A DNA stretch of 16,657 nucleotides, taken from assembly GCA_030596465.1 (NCBI GenBank), contig JAUVJW010000015.1, positions 1-16,657 of the forward strand, read 5' to 3'. The translations under genes were made by a program, and so were the position numbers. This DNA is from Candidatus Fermentibacteraceae bacterium. Its GTDB lineage: Bacteria > Fermentibacterota > Fermentibacteria > Fermentibacterales > JCC-6. Below the pieces are notes generated by a model. The model had not been told where the DNA came from. It did no database searches and was given only the letters and a program-made list of their open reading frames with translations. Positions within the stretch are counted from its first letter, which is position 1, and each line of letters begins with the position of its first letter. Below, one piece after another: positions 6,555 through 14,553 of the stretch.

Positions 6555-9378
6555 ATATATCCGTGACTATTCCATGATGAAGGAAGACAAGTTTTGCTTT
6601 GACTTCTTTCCCGGTAAGTGTTTCCAGGGTGTTTTTGTACAAGAGCTGTTTCTCGCGGTATTCTTCTGTTTTTTTCTCCGGGTCGTCCCGGTCTGTTTTG
6701 TAGTCAATTACCTCAAGAATTCCATTTCTGCGGATGAGCAGATCGATGTAGTACTGCTTTCCATTAACAAGAAGAGGATACTCTCTGCCCATTACTTCGG
6801 TGTCATCGAGATTGAATATTTCAAAGAACTTCATGGCCAGCGTAATAGCTTCATCGGGAAATTCCAGTGAGAGGTTAAGCCGTTCTCTGTTGTTGTTCAA
6901 CCAGAGATCCGGCTCCACGAAATCTATAAATTCCAGGATAGTGTGAACTTCCGTGCCCAGACGCATCTGCTTTTCCCTGACCGGCTGAATAACGGGCAAA
7001 GATTCGGGATAGAGCAAATTGAAGCCATCCGGTGTTTTGTGAATAGATTTTTCCTTACTGCGGATTGTTTTAATGGAGGGCACATTACCGGATACTGTTT
7101 CATCTTTGTATAAATCGGTGGCGGTACTCAGTGCACTGTTCATAATGCCTGCCGGTGAACCATCTCTTACCTTTTCAGGAATGAAAATATCCAGTTTCAG
7201 CCGCGGTCTGGTCACTGCCACATACAACAGTCTTCTGTATTCAGCACGGGTTCTTGCCTTTTCTCTTTCCGAGAGAGTGTGATAGTGCGCAGTTAGTCCA
7301 CCCCCGGTTTTAATTCCCGCGGTCAGATTTCTTGAATTGGCTAATACGGGAGGAGTGGTATTGTTGAAGGAGTTTCCCGGATTGGTAAGAATTACATGCT
7401 TCCAGGCCAATCCTTTCGCGCGGTGAATGGTAGTGAGGGTAACAACACCTGTGTGGTTTTCCGGTGGGGATGAAGGTTCTTCGGCACTAATGGGAGCCTT
7501 TCCTGTAAGGATTTCAAGTAGAAGAGAATAGTCGCTGGCTCTGTGTGCTGTTTCGAGAATAAACCTGAGATTGCCAAGTCTTCTTGTAACCTGATAACCG
7601 CTTTCTGCCACAGTCGTTAGAAGACAGGTATTCCTGAACAGGATTTCCATGAATGGACCAGGGGGAAGAGTGCGGCTGACCTTTCGCAATTTACCAAGCA
7701 GCTCCCGCGCGGTTTTTATTGAATCCGGGTATGCACCCTGTCTCCAGAGCGTAATATCTCTGTCATCTATGCCGAAGAAAACAGATCTGAATACTGCCGC
7801 AAGGACAAACTTGTCAGAAGGGCAGAGGAGGGCCAGGATAAGGTTGGCGGTGTCTTCCACTTCCTTTCTTCTGTGAAAATCACGACTGGCTTCAACTCTG
7901 TATGGAATGGTTCTTCTGTCAAGTTCCTGAACCAGAGCATCAAGATGTGTTCCGGTTCTGAACAGAATAGCTGTGGATGCAGGATCTCTTATCAAATTGA
8001 CGATTTTGTAAGCTTGAGCCGCCGCCATATCACTTGCTGATACATCCGGGAGGCGGTGAACGGTAACTACATCTCCCGGAGCAGCGCCAGGCCTTGCTTC
8101 GATGGGGCTGTAATCGCAGGAGAAGGATTTTTCTTCAACAGGAATTCCGGAGAACAGGGCACTTCCAAAGGAATTTACAAAATCGATAATGGAAGTCTCG
8201 CTGCGAAAATTTACCACTATCGTTTCAGAGAGAGCCTGCTCCTCTTCAAGTTTGTCCAGTGTGTCCTTGTAGGTTTCAATATCCGCGGAGCGCCAGCCGA
8301 AAATAGATTGCTTGGGGTCTCCTACCACTGTGAGTTTTTTCTGCATACCGGACTTTTCCAGCAGTGTGTTGAACAATTTGACCTGAATAAGACTTGTGTC
8401 CTGAAACTCATCGATGAAAATATGACTGAATCTTTCATTAAGTTCCCGTCTGAGTTCCAGAGAGTTGGAAACGGCAAGCCATGCCCGGTAAAGAAGGTCG
8501 CTGAAGGAAAGTCTTGTGGGATCACTGTCCCAGATTGCCCGCATTCTGTTCACAAATGGAATAACCAGTTTATCTACTGCCGGAAGAAGAGGAATCATTG
8601 AAATGTAAGCTGATATCAGCTTGACCCCGGTGTTGTTGTATTTCTTCAGGATTTCCTTAATCTCAGCAAGAGCTTCTTTACCTCCCCAGTTTCCGGCAAC
8701 CCCCCCCTGAAGATTTACCTTTTCAGGAATTCCGATGGAGAGAGAATCTATGGTTTTCCGGATTTTTTCAAGAAGTTTATCTGACTGACTGGTGCACAAT
8801 GGAGTAAGTGACTCAATTCGGTGTTTCCACTCTGAAACGGTTTTCTCAAGTTCATCCTGTGTGTTTCCCAGAGGTGCGGAATCTGTTAACCAGCGGAAGT
8901 TTTCAATTGCCCCGGCTATTTCCAGCAGTTTCGTGCTGCCTGGATTCTTTAGTGAATCAGCGCAGTCGTTTAGAATGCCCGGTTCCGCGTCCGACAGGAA
9001 AAGATCCCAGTGTATTTCCATTTCAGATTTGCTGAAGTGTCCGGCCTCTACTGAAAACTCCGGGGCTCCATCGCAGAGATGAAAGTACTCACGAAGAATT
9101 CTGGACGCGAATCCGTGAATGGTTGTGATCCAGGCTTGATCCATGGAACGCCTTTGTCCGGGGGTCAGTTTTTCTCTGATTCTCATGCGAAGTTCGCTGG
9201 CGGCAGCTTCTGTGAAGGTGACTACCGCTAGTTTTTCAAGAGGAACTCCACTTTCAACAAGTGCCTTTACCCTGTCGGTTAAAAGGGTGGTTTTGCCGGT
9301 TCCGGCACTTGCCTCCACAATTACGCTTCTGCTGTTCTCGTTTCTTATTGCTTCCCGAACAGACTTATCTGATATCAT
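6553..9378 (-). CDS. addA: AddA-type helicase-nuclease (UvrD/RecB superfamily 1)
   Basis: 941 residues. Superfamily 1 helicase motifs in order: Walker A EASAGTGKTTLL (22-33), Ia TFTEAAASELRMRIR (54-68), TTIHGFAS (85-92), Walker B FIDEFQDTS (321-329), III GDPKQSIFGWRSAD (353-366), IV NFRS (390-393), V TLTTIHRAKGLAWK (647-660) and VI YRRLLYVAVTR (714-724). The C-terminal RecB-family PD-(D/E)XK nuclease shows GTEVHTILEF (808-817), D879, IDYKTD (891-896; D892, K894) and Q911. Helicase and nuclease both look active. Known: with AddB it processes double-strand DNA ends for RecA loading and degrades foreign DNA. The length is shorter than B. subtilis AddA (about 1,230 residues). The start ATG overlaps the addB stop by 4 bp (ATGA), so translation is coupled. 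Last gene of the operon. Confidence 0.92.
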   Translation of the reverse strand: MISDKSVREAIRNENSRSVIVEASAGTGKTTLLTDRVKALVESGVPLEKLAVVTFTEAAASELRMRIREKLTPGQRRSMDQAWITTIHGFASRILREYFHLCDGAPEFSVEAGHFSKSEMEIHWDLFLSDAEPGILNDCADSLKNPGSTKLLEIAGAIENFRWLTDSAPLGNTQDELEKTVSEWKHRIESLTPLCTSQSDKLLEKIRKTIDSLSIGIPEKVNLQGGVAGNWGGKEALAEIKEILKKYNNTGVKLISAYISMIPLLPAVDKLVIPFVNRMRAIWDSDPTRLSFSDLLYRAWLAVSNSLELRRELNERFSHIFIDEFQDTSLIQVKLFNTLLEKSGMQKKLTVVGDPKQSIFGWRSADIETYKDTLDKLEEEQALSETIVVNFRSETSIIDFVNSFGSALFSGIPVEEKSFSCDYSPIEARPGAAPGDVVTVHRLPDVSASDMAAAQAYKIVNLIRDPASTAILFRTGTHLDALVQELDRRTIPYRVEASRDFHRRKEVEDTANLILALLCPSDKFVLAAVFRSVFFGIDDRDITLWRQGAYPDSIKTARELLGKLRKVSRTLPPGPFMEILFRNTCLLTTVAESGYQVTRRLGNLRFILETAHRASDYSLLLEILTGKAPISAEEPSSPPENHTGVVTLTTIHRAKGLAWKHVILTNPGNSFNNTTPPVLANSRNLTAGIKTGGGLTAHYHTLSEREKARTRAEYRRLLYVAVTRPRLKLDIFIPEKVRDGSPAGIMNSALSTATDLYKDETVSGNVPSIKTIRSKEKSIHKTPDGFNLLYPESLPVIQPVREKQMRLGTEVHTILEFIDFVEPDLWLNNNRERLNLSLEFPDEAITLAMKFFEIFNLDDTEVMGREYPLLVNGKQYYIDLLIRRNGILEVIDYKTDRDDPEKKTEEYREKQLLYKNTLETLTGKEVKAKLVFLHHGIVTDI

Positions 9379-11972
9379 GATGGATGCCCCATTGGATTTT
9401 CCGGGAATTTACCCAGAGCAATGGATTCTACTATTTCAAGAGCCCTTTCCTCAAAGTCGTGATTTATATTTTCAAGAGCATCGTTTGTAAGAGATTTGAA
9501 GGTGATTTGCCCGTTAGCTTCCATATATATGTATGCTGCTTCAGCAAGTGGTGTATAACCATTCTGAATTGCAAGATTTCTGTAGAAGGGAAGCTGAAAC
9601 AGATTTTTCTTAATCAGGTTTCCGGCGGTAATTGCTTTGGGTTTTCCGGTTTTCAGGTCGGTGAGTATGTATTTGCCGTTTTGATTTTTAAAGATCAGAT
9701 CAATTCTGCCGGCGGCGGGCAGACCGGCTATAGTTCCTGTAAGACTCCTTTCGCTTTCCTCAAAGTTCCAGTTTTTTTCCGCTAGTTCAGCAGAAAGGTT
9801 TTTAATCCCGTTTACAAGATGTTCAATCCATATCTCAGCAAGGCATTCTGAACCGAGATGGGCCGCAAGATTGTGTTCCGCACAAATTTTTCTCACAGTA
9901 TCAGTAGCGGGCGAAGATCCATTTTTAAGAACCTTTTCCACGCAACTGTGAACCAGGAATCCTCTGGTGAGGGGGGATGGTTCGGATCTTACGGGAAATT
10001 TTTCAGAATTTCTAACCCTCCAGACTTTTTCCACAAGAAAAGCGAATGGATCCCGGGCGTAGCTCTCCAGATTTGTCGCGCTGATCCTGTCTGATCTGTA
10101 GAACCCTTCTCCAATCATTCCACAGTGAACTGCATACGGTGAGGGAACTTTCGGATCAAATTTCAGTCTTTCCATCTGGCATATGGTAGAAGATGAAAGA
10201 AAAGGAGGATTGGCAGGTATTGTGAGTGTGCTTTCAGGAGAATCTGACAGGAGACAGGCCTTTACAGTAGAATCATCGTGAAGGAGCGGAGCAAGGAACG
10301 GTGATACGGCGACTGGTCTGCCTGAGGAGTCTGTATTTCTGCATACAATGGAAATCATGCTTTCCGCGGACTCAAAGAGCTGTCTGAGAAGAAAAGCTTC
10401 TTCGGTCTCTCGTGTATCCGGGGAGGGAAGTTGAAGCTGTTTTTTTATCTCAACCGGCAATCTTGGATCTATGGTTGCCGGTCTGGGAAATGCTCCTTCT
10501 TCAAGTCCTGTGATAATAAGGGCCTTTTTTTGAATACCTCTGGCCTTTTCGGGAGAGAGGATTGTCACACCGCTACTTACAGAATCCTGCAGCTTAACAG
10601 GTACATCAAGTGCCGCAGTAATCATTTCCCTGAAGGCAGCAAAAGGCAAAGAACTGTTCAGGGTGAAGGAAGCAGCTGAAAGAATAGATTCCGCAAATAT
10701 CGTGGGGATGCAGTCATTGGTCAGGATGGTAAGCAGCTTGATAATTCTTCCAAGATATTCTTCGGGAGTGGCTTCACCTGGAAGATCCTCAAAAAAATCC
10801 GCGATTGTTTCCGCAAAGGGAAACCCGGTTTTTCGGAGTAACCCGAGCCCGAACCTTGCCCCCGATTTTGCAGCTTGTTCAGCATAAGATGCTGCATCCG
10901 GTGTGCGCTCCATGGTAATAGCTCCAGTGAGCAGCAGTTTCTCTATATCACTGTGATGAAAGCGATTATCTTTCAGTTGAAGCAGTCTGGAGATAAGGTT
11001 GCCTGCAGGCAGGGCTGATGCTTTAACGGAGAGAGAAACCGTAGAGGGAATTCCAGCTAAATGCATCTGTTCGGCAAGCAGCTTCGCGTCATCCCTTGTG
11101 GCAATTACCGCAATCTCATGGTATTCATACAATTCCCTTAATACTGATATTTTACTAATAACCGCCCCGGTGAATCCGATTCCGGAACCGCAGAGCAGCA
11201 GCTCTATCCCTCTGGCTTTATCAGAAGTTTTCCCGGTAAGCAGATTCTCAGCAAATTGCGCCAGATGAGAAAGAGGTATATCCCCGTCAACTCGATGAGT
11301 TTCTGCAATACCCAGTCCTGTAAAAAAATCCATGGTTCTTTTCGAAGTTTCCCGCCAGTGATGAGATGGATGTACTGGAGAGAACCAGAGAACTTCCGCG
11401 ATTTCCGAGAGTTGTCTGACATAATTTCTCTGGCCGGGATTGAGATCGTAAAATCCATAAAACATATAGGTTTGAAATCTGTTCGTTTGTTTTGGTCCTG
11501 CTGCGTATACCCGGTCAGGGGAAACAGGGTGAAGACTGTTTCTAAGGTCAGAGTAGGCAGTGAACCTGCGGGAAGTTCGCAGAACTTCCCGGTGAAGTCC
11601 TTTTGTGGAGAGAGCAATAACTCCAAAGGCGTCAGCGGATACACCCATTTCTATCAGTCTTTCAAAGAAAGTGGCAGCAGCCCGGGCGCTTTCCGGGATG
11701 TAACCCGCCTGAAAGGCAAGAGCGACACGCTGGGATTCGGGAATGGTAATACCTGTTACTGAAGAGGCAAGTGTTTTTGAAAGCGCCGGAAATCCAGGTA
11801 AAAATTGTACCCCCGCAACTTCACCCGGAATCATCTTCATGAGATGTTCGGCCAGCGATTGACCGGCAGTGATAACGGCAATCTTTTTTTGTTTTTTCGA
11901 CTTGTTGAACTGAATCAGCCAGCTTTTTTCAAGAGCGCGCCAATGCCCTTGAAAAACTGATCTGATGGGCAT
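9375..11972 (-). CDS. addB: AddB-like subunit: inactive helicase fold plus RecB-family nuclease
   Basis: 865 residues, short for AddB (about 1,160 in B. subtilis). The N-terminal region (residues 30-50) has a strand and turn where a P-loop would be (IAVITAGQSLAEHL) but no GKT, so ATPase activity is probably lost, as in RecC-like subunits. The middle segment 470-540 (VTILSPEKARGIQKKALIIT, then GLEEGAFPRP and TEEAFLLRQLFESAE) is typical of AddB/RexB. The nuclease domain shows SATNLESYARDPFAF (631-645), RGFLVH (670-675), GRIDLI (755-760), LTDLKTGK (770-777; D772, K774) and Q793/Y797. The position of the usual first iron-sulfur Cys (YxxCPF) is Arg/Asp here, and the C-terminus ends GKFPENPMGHPS with no Cys cluster. 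Its ATG directly follows the stop of the IF2B-like gene. Partner of the following AddA. Confidence 0.82.
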   Translation of the reverse strand: MPIRSVFQGHWRALEKSWLIQFNKSKKQKKIAVITAGQSLAEHLMKMIPGEVAGVQFLPGFPALSKTLASSVTGITIPESQRVALAFQAGYIPESARAAATFFERLIEMGVSADAFGVIALSTKGLHREVLRTSRRFTAYSDLRNSLHPVSPDRVYAAGPKQTNRFQTYMFYGFYDLNPGQRNYVRQLSEIAEVLWFSPVHPSHHWRETSKRTMDFFTGLGIAETHRVDGDIPLSHLAQFAENLLTGKTSDKARGIELLLCGSGIGFTGAVISKISVLRELYEYHEIAVIATRDDAKLLAEQMHLAGIPSTVSLSVKASALPAGNLISRLLQLKDNRFHHSDIEKLLLTGAITMERTPDAASYAEQAAKSGARFGLGLLRKTGFPFAETIADFFEDLPGEATPEEYLGRIIKLLTILTNDCIPTIFAESILSAASFTLNSSLPFAAFREMITAALDVPVKLQDSVSSGVTILSPEKARGIQKKALIITGLEEGAFPRPATIDPRLPVEIKKQLQLPSPDTRETEEAFLLRQLFESAESMISIVCRNTDSSGRPVAVSPFLAPLLHDDSTVKACLLSDSPESTLTIPANPPFLSSSTICQMERLKFDPKVPSPYAVHCGMIGEGFYRSDRISATNLESYARDPFAFLVEKVWRVRNSEKFPVRSEPSPLTRGFLVHSCVEKVLKNGSSPATDTVRKICAEHNLAAHLGSECLAEIWIEHLVNGIKNLSAELAEKNWNFEESERSLTGTIAGLPAAGRIDLIFKNQNGKYILTDLKTGKPKAITAGNLIKKNLFQLPFYRNLAIQNGYTPLAEAAYIYMEANGQITFKSLTNDALENINHDFEERALEIVESIALGKFPENPMGHPS

Positions 11973-12746
11973 CTACCGCTTATCCGTCTCTTCCAGTGCT
12001 TTCCAGAGTCGTTTACGATCTCTTGGCATTCTGTAGGTGGAGCTTCCTACAACCAGCCTTACTTTGTCCAGCGGTACTCTTTCGAAAAGTTCACTCCTGG
12101 GTCTGTCTCCATAGGTCTTTTCTGTACACATCTTTTCGGAACCAACCACGACAAGAGGTGTAATTCCAGCTTCCAGAGCCTTTTCAATAATTGAGGCAGA
12201 GCCAATTTTATTCACAAAGTATGTCTGGGTTACGGTGTCGGCTCCCAGAATCGGTACTGCTCCCTCCTTGATGGCGACAGAAACCCTGGAATCCGCAATC
12301 AGTTTAACCTTAAACCCGTTTTCTTTGAATGTCTTTGCGCTTTCTTTACCCTCTTCGCCGGGTTTGGATTGTGTCTGATAGACAAGTTCAATGCGATTCT
12401 TTCGATGCTCCAGAGCTCGAAGAACACTGCCGCTGTTTGAGTGACAGAGAATTGTGTTTTTTGAATTGGCAAGACCTTTGTAAAGCTGGATGCCCGCGGC
12501 GGAAGAATCGGCCCTTACCTGTTTCTGGAGTTCTTTGGCAACTTCCTTCTGCTTGAACAGCGGTACATCCTGCAGATGGTTCGCAAGGTAATTCAGAGAA
12601 ATCATATCTCCTGCTTTTTTACGGATCTGATCCGCCAGATCTTCGCCTTTGAGATATCCAAGAACTATATGGTTCAGCACTTTTATGTATATTCCGGATG
12701 CGCCGGATGTTGGGTCGTTTGTAAGTTCGTCAATTAAATTAATCAT
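11973..12746 (-). CDS. eIF2B alpha/beta/delta-MtnA fold protein of unknown substrate
   Basis: 257 residues. Residues 95-260 carry the family pattern: NTILCHSNSGSV (97-108), TQSKPGEEG (125-133), a Rossmann-like strand KVKLIADS, VPILGADTV (164-172; Asp170), FVNKIGSASI (177-186) and TPLVVVGSE (196-204). Known members are archaeal/eukaryotic initiation factor 2B subunits and the sugar-phosphate isomerases MtnA and ribose-1,5-bisphosphate isomerase. The isomerases use a Cys in a THCN-type motif; here the aligned residue appears to be Ser103 (C-H-S-N), while Asp170 is kept. It is therefore not an obvious MtnA. The N-terminal 90 residues are helical. Start ATG; GAAAGGAG lies at 12758-12765, an 11-nt spacer. 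First gene of the addBA transcript, its UAG stop directly abutting the addB ATG. Function unknown; nucleotide or sugar-phosphate sensing is only a guess. Confidence 0.78.
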   Translation of the reverse strand: MINLIDELTNDPTSGASGIYIKVLNHIVLGYLKGEDLADQIRKKAGDMISLNYLANHLQDVPLFKQKEVAKELQKQVRADSSAAGIQLYKGLANSKNTILCHSNSGSVLRALEHRKNRIELVYQTQSKPGEEGKESAKTFKENGFKVKLIADSRVSVAIKEGAVPILGADTVTQTYFVNKIGSASIIEKALEAGITPLVVVGSEKMCTEKTYGDRPRSELFERVPLDKVRLVVGSSTYRMPRDRKRLWKALEETDKR

Positions 12747-12771
12747 AAGAAATGAGACTCCTTTCTCAATT

Positions 12772-13506
12772 ATGGCTCCTAATACGACAAGAAATGCTGG
12801 CCGTCAACTGCTGGTCACGAAGAACAGGTTGAGGACAGAAAAAAATCCCTCGAAAAGAGTGGCACTGAAGCGTCTGGAGGCTTACCTTTTCCTTGAGCTT
12901 GGGCAAAAGGAGACGGCTGTAGCTGTGGCGACTTCACTTGTTGAAGGAAATCCGGAAGGAAGTGGAGAAAGAGCCTTTCTGGCGGATATACTTGCCAGGT
13001 CTTTCTTCTGGGCTGACGCTGAAGAGAAATTTACTGAAGCTCATCGTATATGTCTCAGCGCGGGAAAAAGGGAGAAGGCTTTTTCTCTTGCTGCCGGTCC
13101 ACTTTTTCTGCTGGCTGAGGCACGGGGTGATTACCGGAGATGTCTTGAAATCGCCCCTATGCCTGTGCTGCGTAACAGAGCCCTCAGGTTTATTGGAGAG
13201 AAGCCCGAAACCAGTACAGTTCCATCTGTATCTCCATGGCGGGAAATTGCCATTCTGGAGAGGTCACTGAGTGGCGGGAATCCACATGTACTTGCGGGTC
13301 TGCTGGTTGACTGGACCTGCGGTGAAGCTGAGTGGCGATGGCGGATTCTTTTCGAAGGTGCTGTTATTGCTGTTGAAGCTGGCATGAGTGTAAAACCGTG
13401 GAAGAGGTACATGAAACAGACCGGAGCAAAGGTGCTTGACCCTCGCTACTTCATAGAACGAAGAGACCTGAAGCAATTACTCAGCAGGGGTTTTGGCAAC
13501 AATTAG
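12772..13506 (+). CDS. Hypothetical helical protein with TPR-like repeats
   Basis: 244 residues from the ATG at 12772. An in-frame ATG at 12649 would run deep into the divergent IF2B-like gene and encodes implausible sequence, so it is not used. No good Shine-Dalgarno precedes 12772; an in-frame TTG at 12829 is an alternative start. The product is basic at the N-terminus and then helical. LKRLEAYLFLELGQKETAVA, followed by RAFLADILARSFFWADAEEK and AFSLAAGPLFLLAEARGDYR, read as degenerate tetratricopeptide-type helix pairs (about residues 30-125). The rest, with WREIAILERSLSGGNPHVLA and a C-terminal YFIERRDLKQLLSRG, I do not recognise. No signal peptide or membrane segment. Stop UAG, 50 nt before gmd; it may be co-transcribed with it. 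Function unknown. Confidence 0.6.
   Translation: MAPNTTRNAGRQLLVTKNRLRTEKNPSKRVALKRLEAYLFLELGQKETAVAVATSLVEGNPEGSGERAFLADILARSFFWADAEEKFTEAHRICLSAGKREKAFSLAAGPLFLLAEARGDYRRCLEIAPMPVLRNRALRFIGEKPETSTVPSVSPWREIAILERSLSGGNPHVLAGLLVDWTCGEAEWRWRILFEGAVIAVEAGMSVKPWKRYMKQTGAKVLDPRYFIERRDLKQLLSRGFGNN
12779..12807 (-). promoter_or_regulatory. Sigma70-like promoter for the IF2B-like/addB/addA operon
   Basis: On the minus strand TTGACG (plus-strand 12802-12807) and TATTAG (12779-12784) are separated by exactly 17 nt. The -35 matches 5 of 6 and the -10 matches 4 of 6 consensus bases. Transcription would begin near 12772, leaving about 25 nt of leader that contains GAAAGGAG. The promoter overlaps the first codons of the divergent plus-strand gene. 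Confidence 0.55.
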
Positions 13507-13556
13507 ATATCGTATTATCTTAGTGTCAGTTTTCCTATTGTGAAAGGATGAATGGT

Positions 13557-14537
13557 TTGAAGAAGGCTCTGATAACCGGCATAACCGGTCAGGACGGTTC
13601 TTATCTTACTGAGTTGCTTCTTGAAAAAGGGTACACAGTTCACGGAATAGTGCGCCGGTCAAGCAGTTTCAACCGCGGCCGGATTGAACACTTGATTCAG
13701 AATAAGGATATCTACGGAGAAAAACTGTTTCTTCATTACGGCGATTTGACAGATTCCAGTGCTTTGAACAGAGTAATAGAAAAAACTGAGCCCGATGAAG
13801 TTTATAACCTCGCTGCTCAGAGTCATGTTGGTATCTCGTTCAAGGTGCCGGAGTACACTTGTGATGTGGATGCGATCGGAGTGGTTAGAATTCTGGATGC
13901 TCTGCGGGAAACTGGAATGTCCGGAAGTACCAGATTTTATCAGGCTTCTACCAGTGAACTTTTCGGTTCGAGTCCTCCGCCTCAGAGTCTTGATACACCG
14001 TTTAGACCCAGAAGCCCGTACGCAGCGGCGAAACTCTGTGCCCACTGGATGGTTGTAAACTACAGAGAAGGTTATAACATGCATGCCTCCAGCGGAATTC
14101 TCTTCAATCACGAATCACCCCGGAGGGGCGAGAATTTTGTGTCAAAAAAAATAGTCATAGAAGCGGCCAGAATAAAAAAAGGTCTTTCTACAGAACTTCG
14201 TCTTGGAAACCTTGACGCAAAACGTGACTGGGGACACGCCCAGGATTATGTAAGGGCAATGCACCTCATGCTTCAGCAGCCCACGGCTGACGATTACGTG
14301 ATTGCCACAGGTGAGATGCATTCAGTAAGAGATTTTCTGGAAGAGGCATTCGGCTGCCTTCAGCTTGATTGGCACGATTATGTAGTAACCGATCCCCGTT
14401 ACATGAGGCCTACAGAGGTTGATGCTCTCTGCGGAGACGCAACAAAGGCCAGAAAGGTTCTGGGGTGGAAACCTGAAATTAACTTCGCTTCCCTTGTGTG
14501 GGAAATGATCGATGCCGAGATGACTCGGCTGAACTGA
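13557..14537 (+). CDS. gmd: GDP-mannose 4,6-dehydratase
   Basis: Converts GDP-D-mannose to GDP-4-keto-6-deoxy-D-mannose, the precursor of fucose, rhamnose or perosamine units in surface polysaccharides. Extended SDR: NADP-binding GITGQDGSYL at 8-17, RRSSSFNRGRIEH, YNLAAQSHVGISF, QASTSELFGS, the catalytic YxxxK in SPYAAAKLCAHW, and FNHESPRRGENFVSKKI. I prefer the TTG at 13557, giving 326 residues beginning MKKALITGITGQDG exactly as in homologues, with GAAAGGA (13542-13548) 8 nt upstream. An ATG at 13548 is in frame but sits on that ribosome site, leaving no spacer. It lies downstream of the TPR-like gene and 16 nt before the DUF1015 gene. No fcl or rmd partner is in the window. TATTAT at 13513-13518 could be a -10 box, but there is no fitting -35. 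Confidence 0.93.
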   Translation: MKKALITGITGQDGSYLTELLLEKGYTVHGIVRRSSSFNRGRIEHLIQNKDIYGEKLFLHYGDLTDSSALNRVIEKTEPDEVYNLAAQSHVGISFKVPEYTCDVDAIGVVRILDALRETGMSGSTRFYQASTSELFGSSPPPQSLDTPFRPRSPYAAAKLCAHWMVVNYREGYNMHASSGILFNHESPRRGENFVSKKIVIEAARIKKGLSTELRLGNLDAKRDWGHAQDYVRAMHLMLQQPTADDYVIATGEMHSVRDFLEEAFGCLQLDWHDYVVTDPRYMRPTEVDALCGDATKARKVLGWKPEINFASLVWEMIDAEMTRLN

Positions 14538-14541
14538 TACC

Positions 14542-14547
14542 GGAGGA
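14542..14547 (+). promoter_or_regulatory. Strong ribosome binding site of the DUF1015 gene
   Basis: GGAGGA lies between the gmd stop and the DUF1015 ATG with a 6-nt spacer. It is the only intergenic signal in that 16-nt gap, so the two genes share a transcript. Confidence 0.7.
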
Positions 14548-14553
14548 AAAGAA

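Noticed and set aside
8056..8601. 181-residue plus-strand frame opposite addA
   Set aside because: It lies wholly antisense to conserved helicase sequence, and the protein is Cys/Phe-rich without domain features; a shadow frame.
6553..11972. Anti-phage defence island (helicase plus nuclease pair)
   Set aside because: The AddA/AddB architecture and 4-bp overlap fit housekeeping recombination repair; no defence genes, transposases or integrases are nearby.
12649..12771. Extended N-terminus of the TPR-like gene
   Set aside because: It would overlap the IF2B-like gene by about 100 bp and encodes sequence unlike the rest of the protein; the ATG at 12772 is more sensible.
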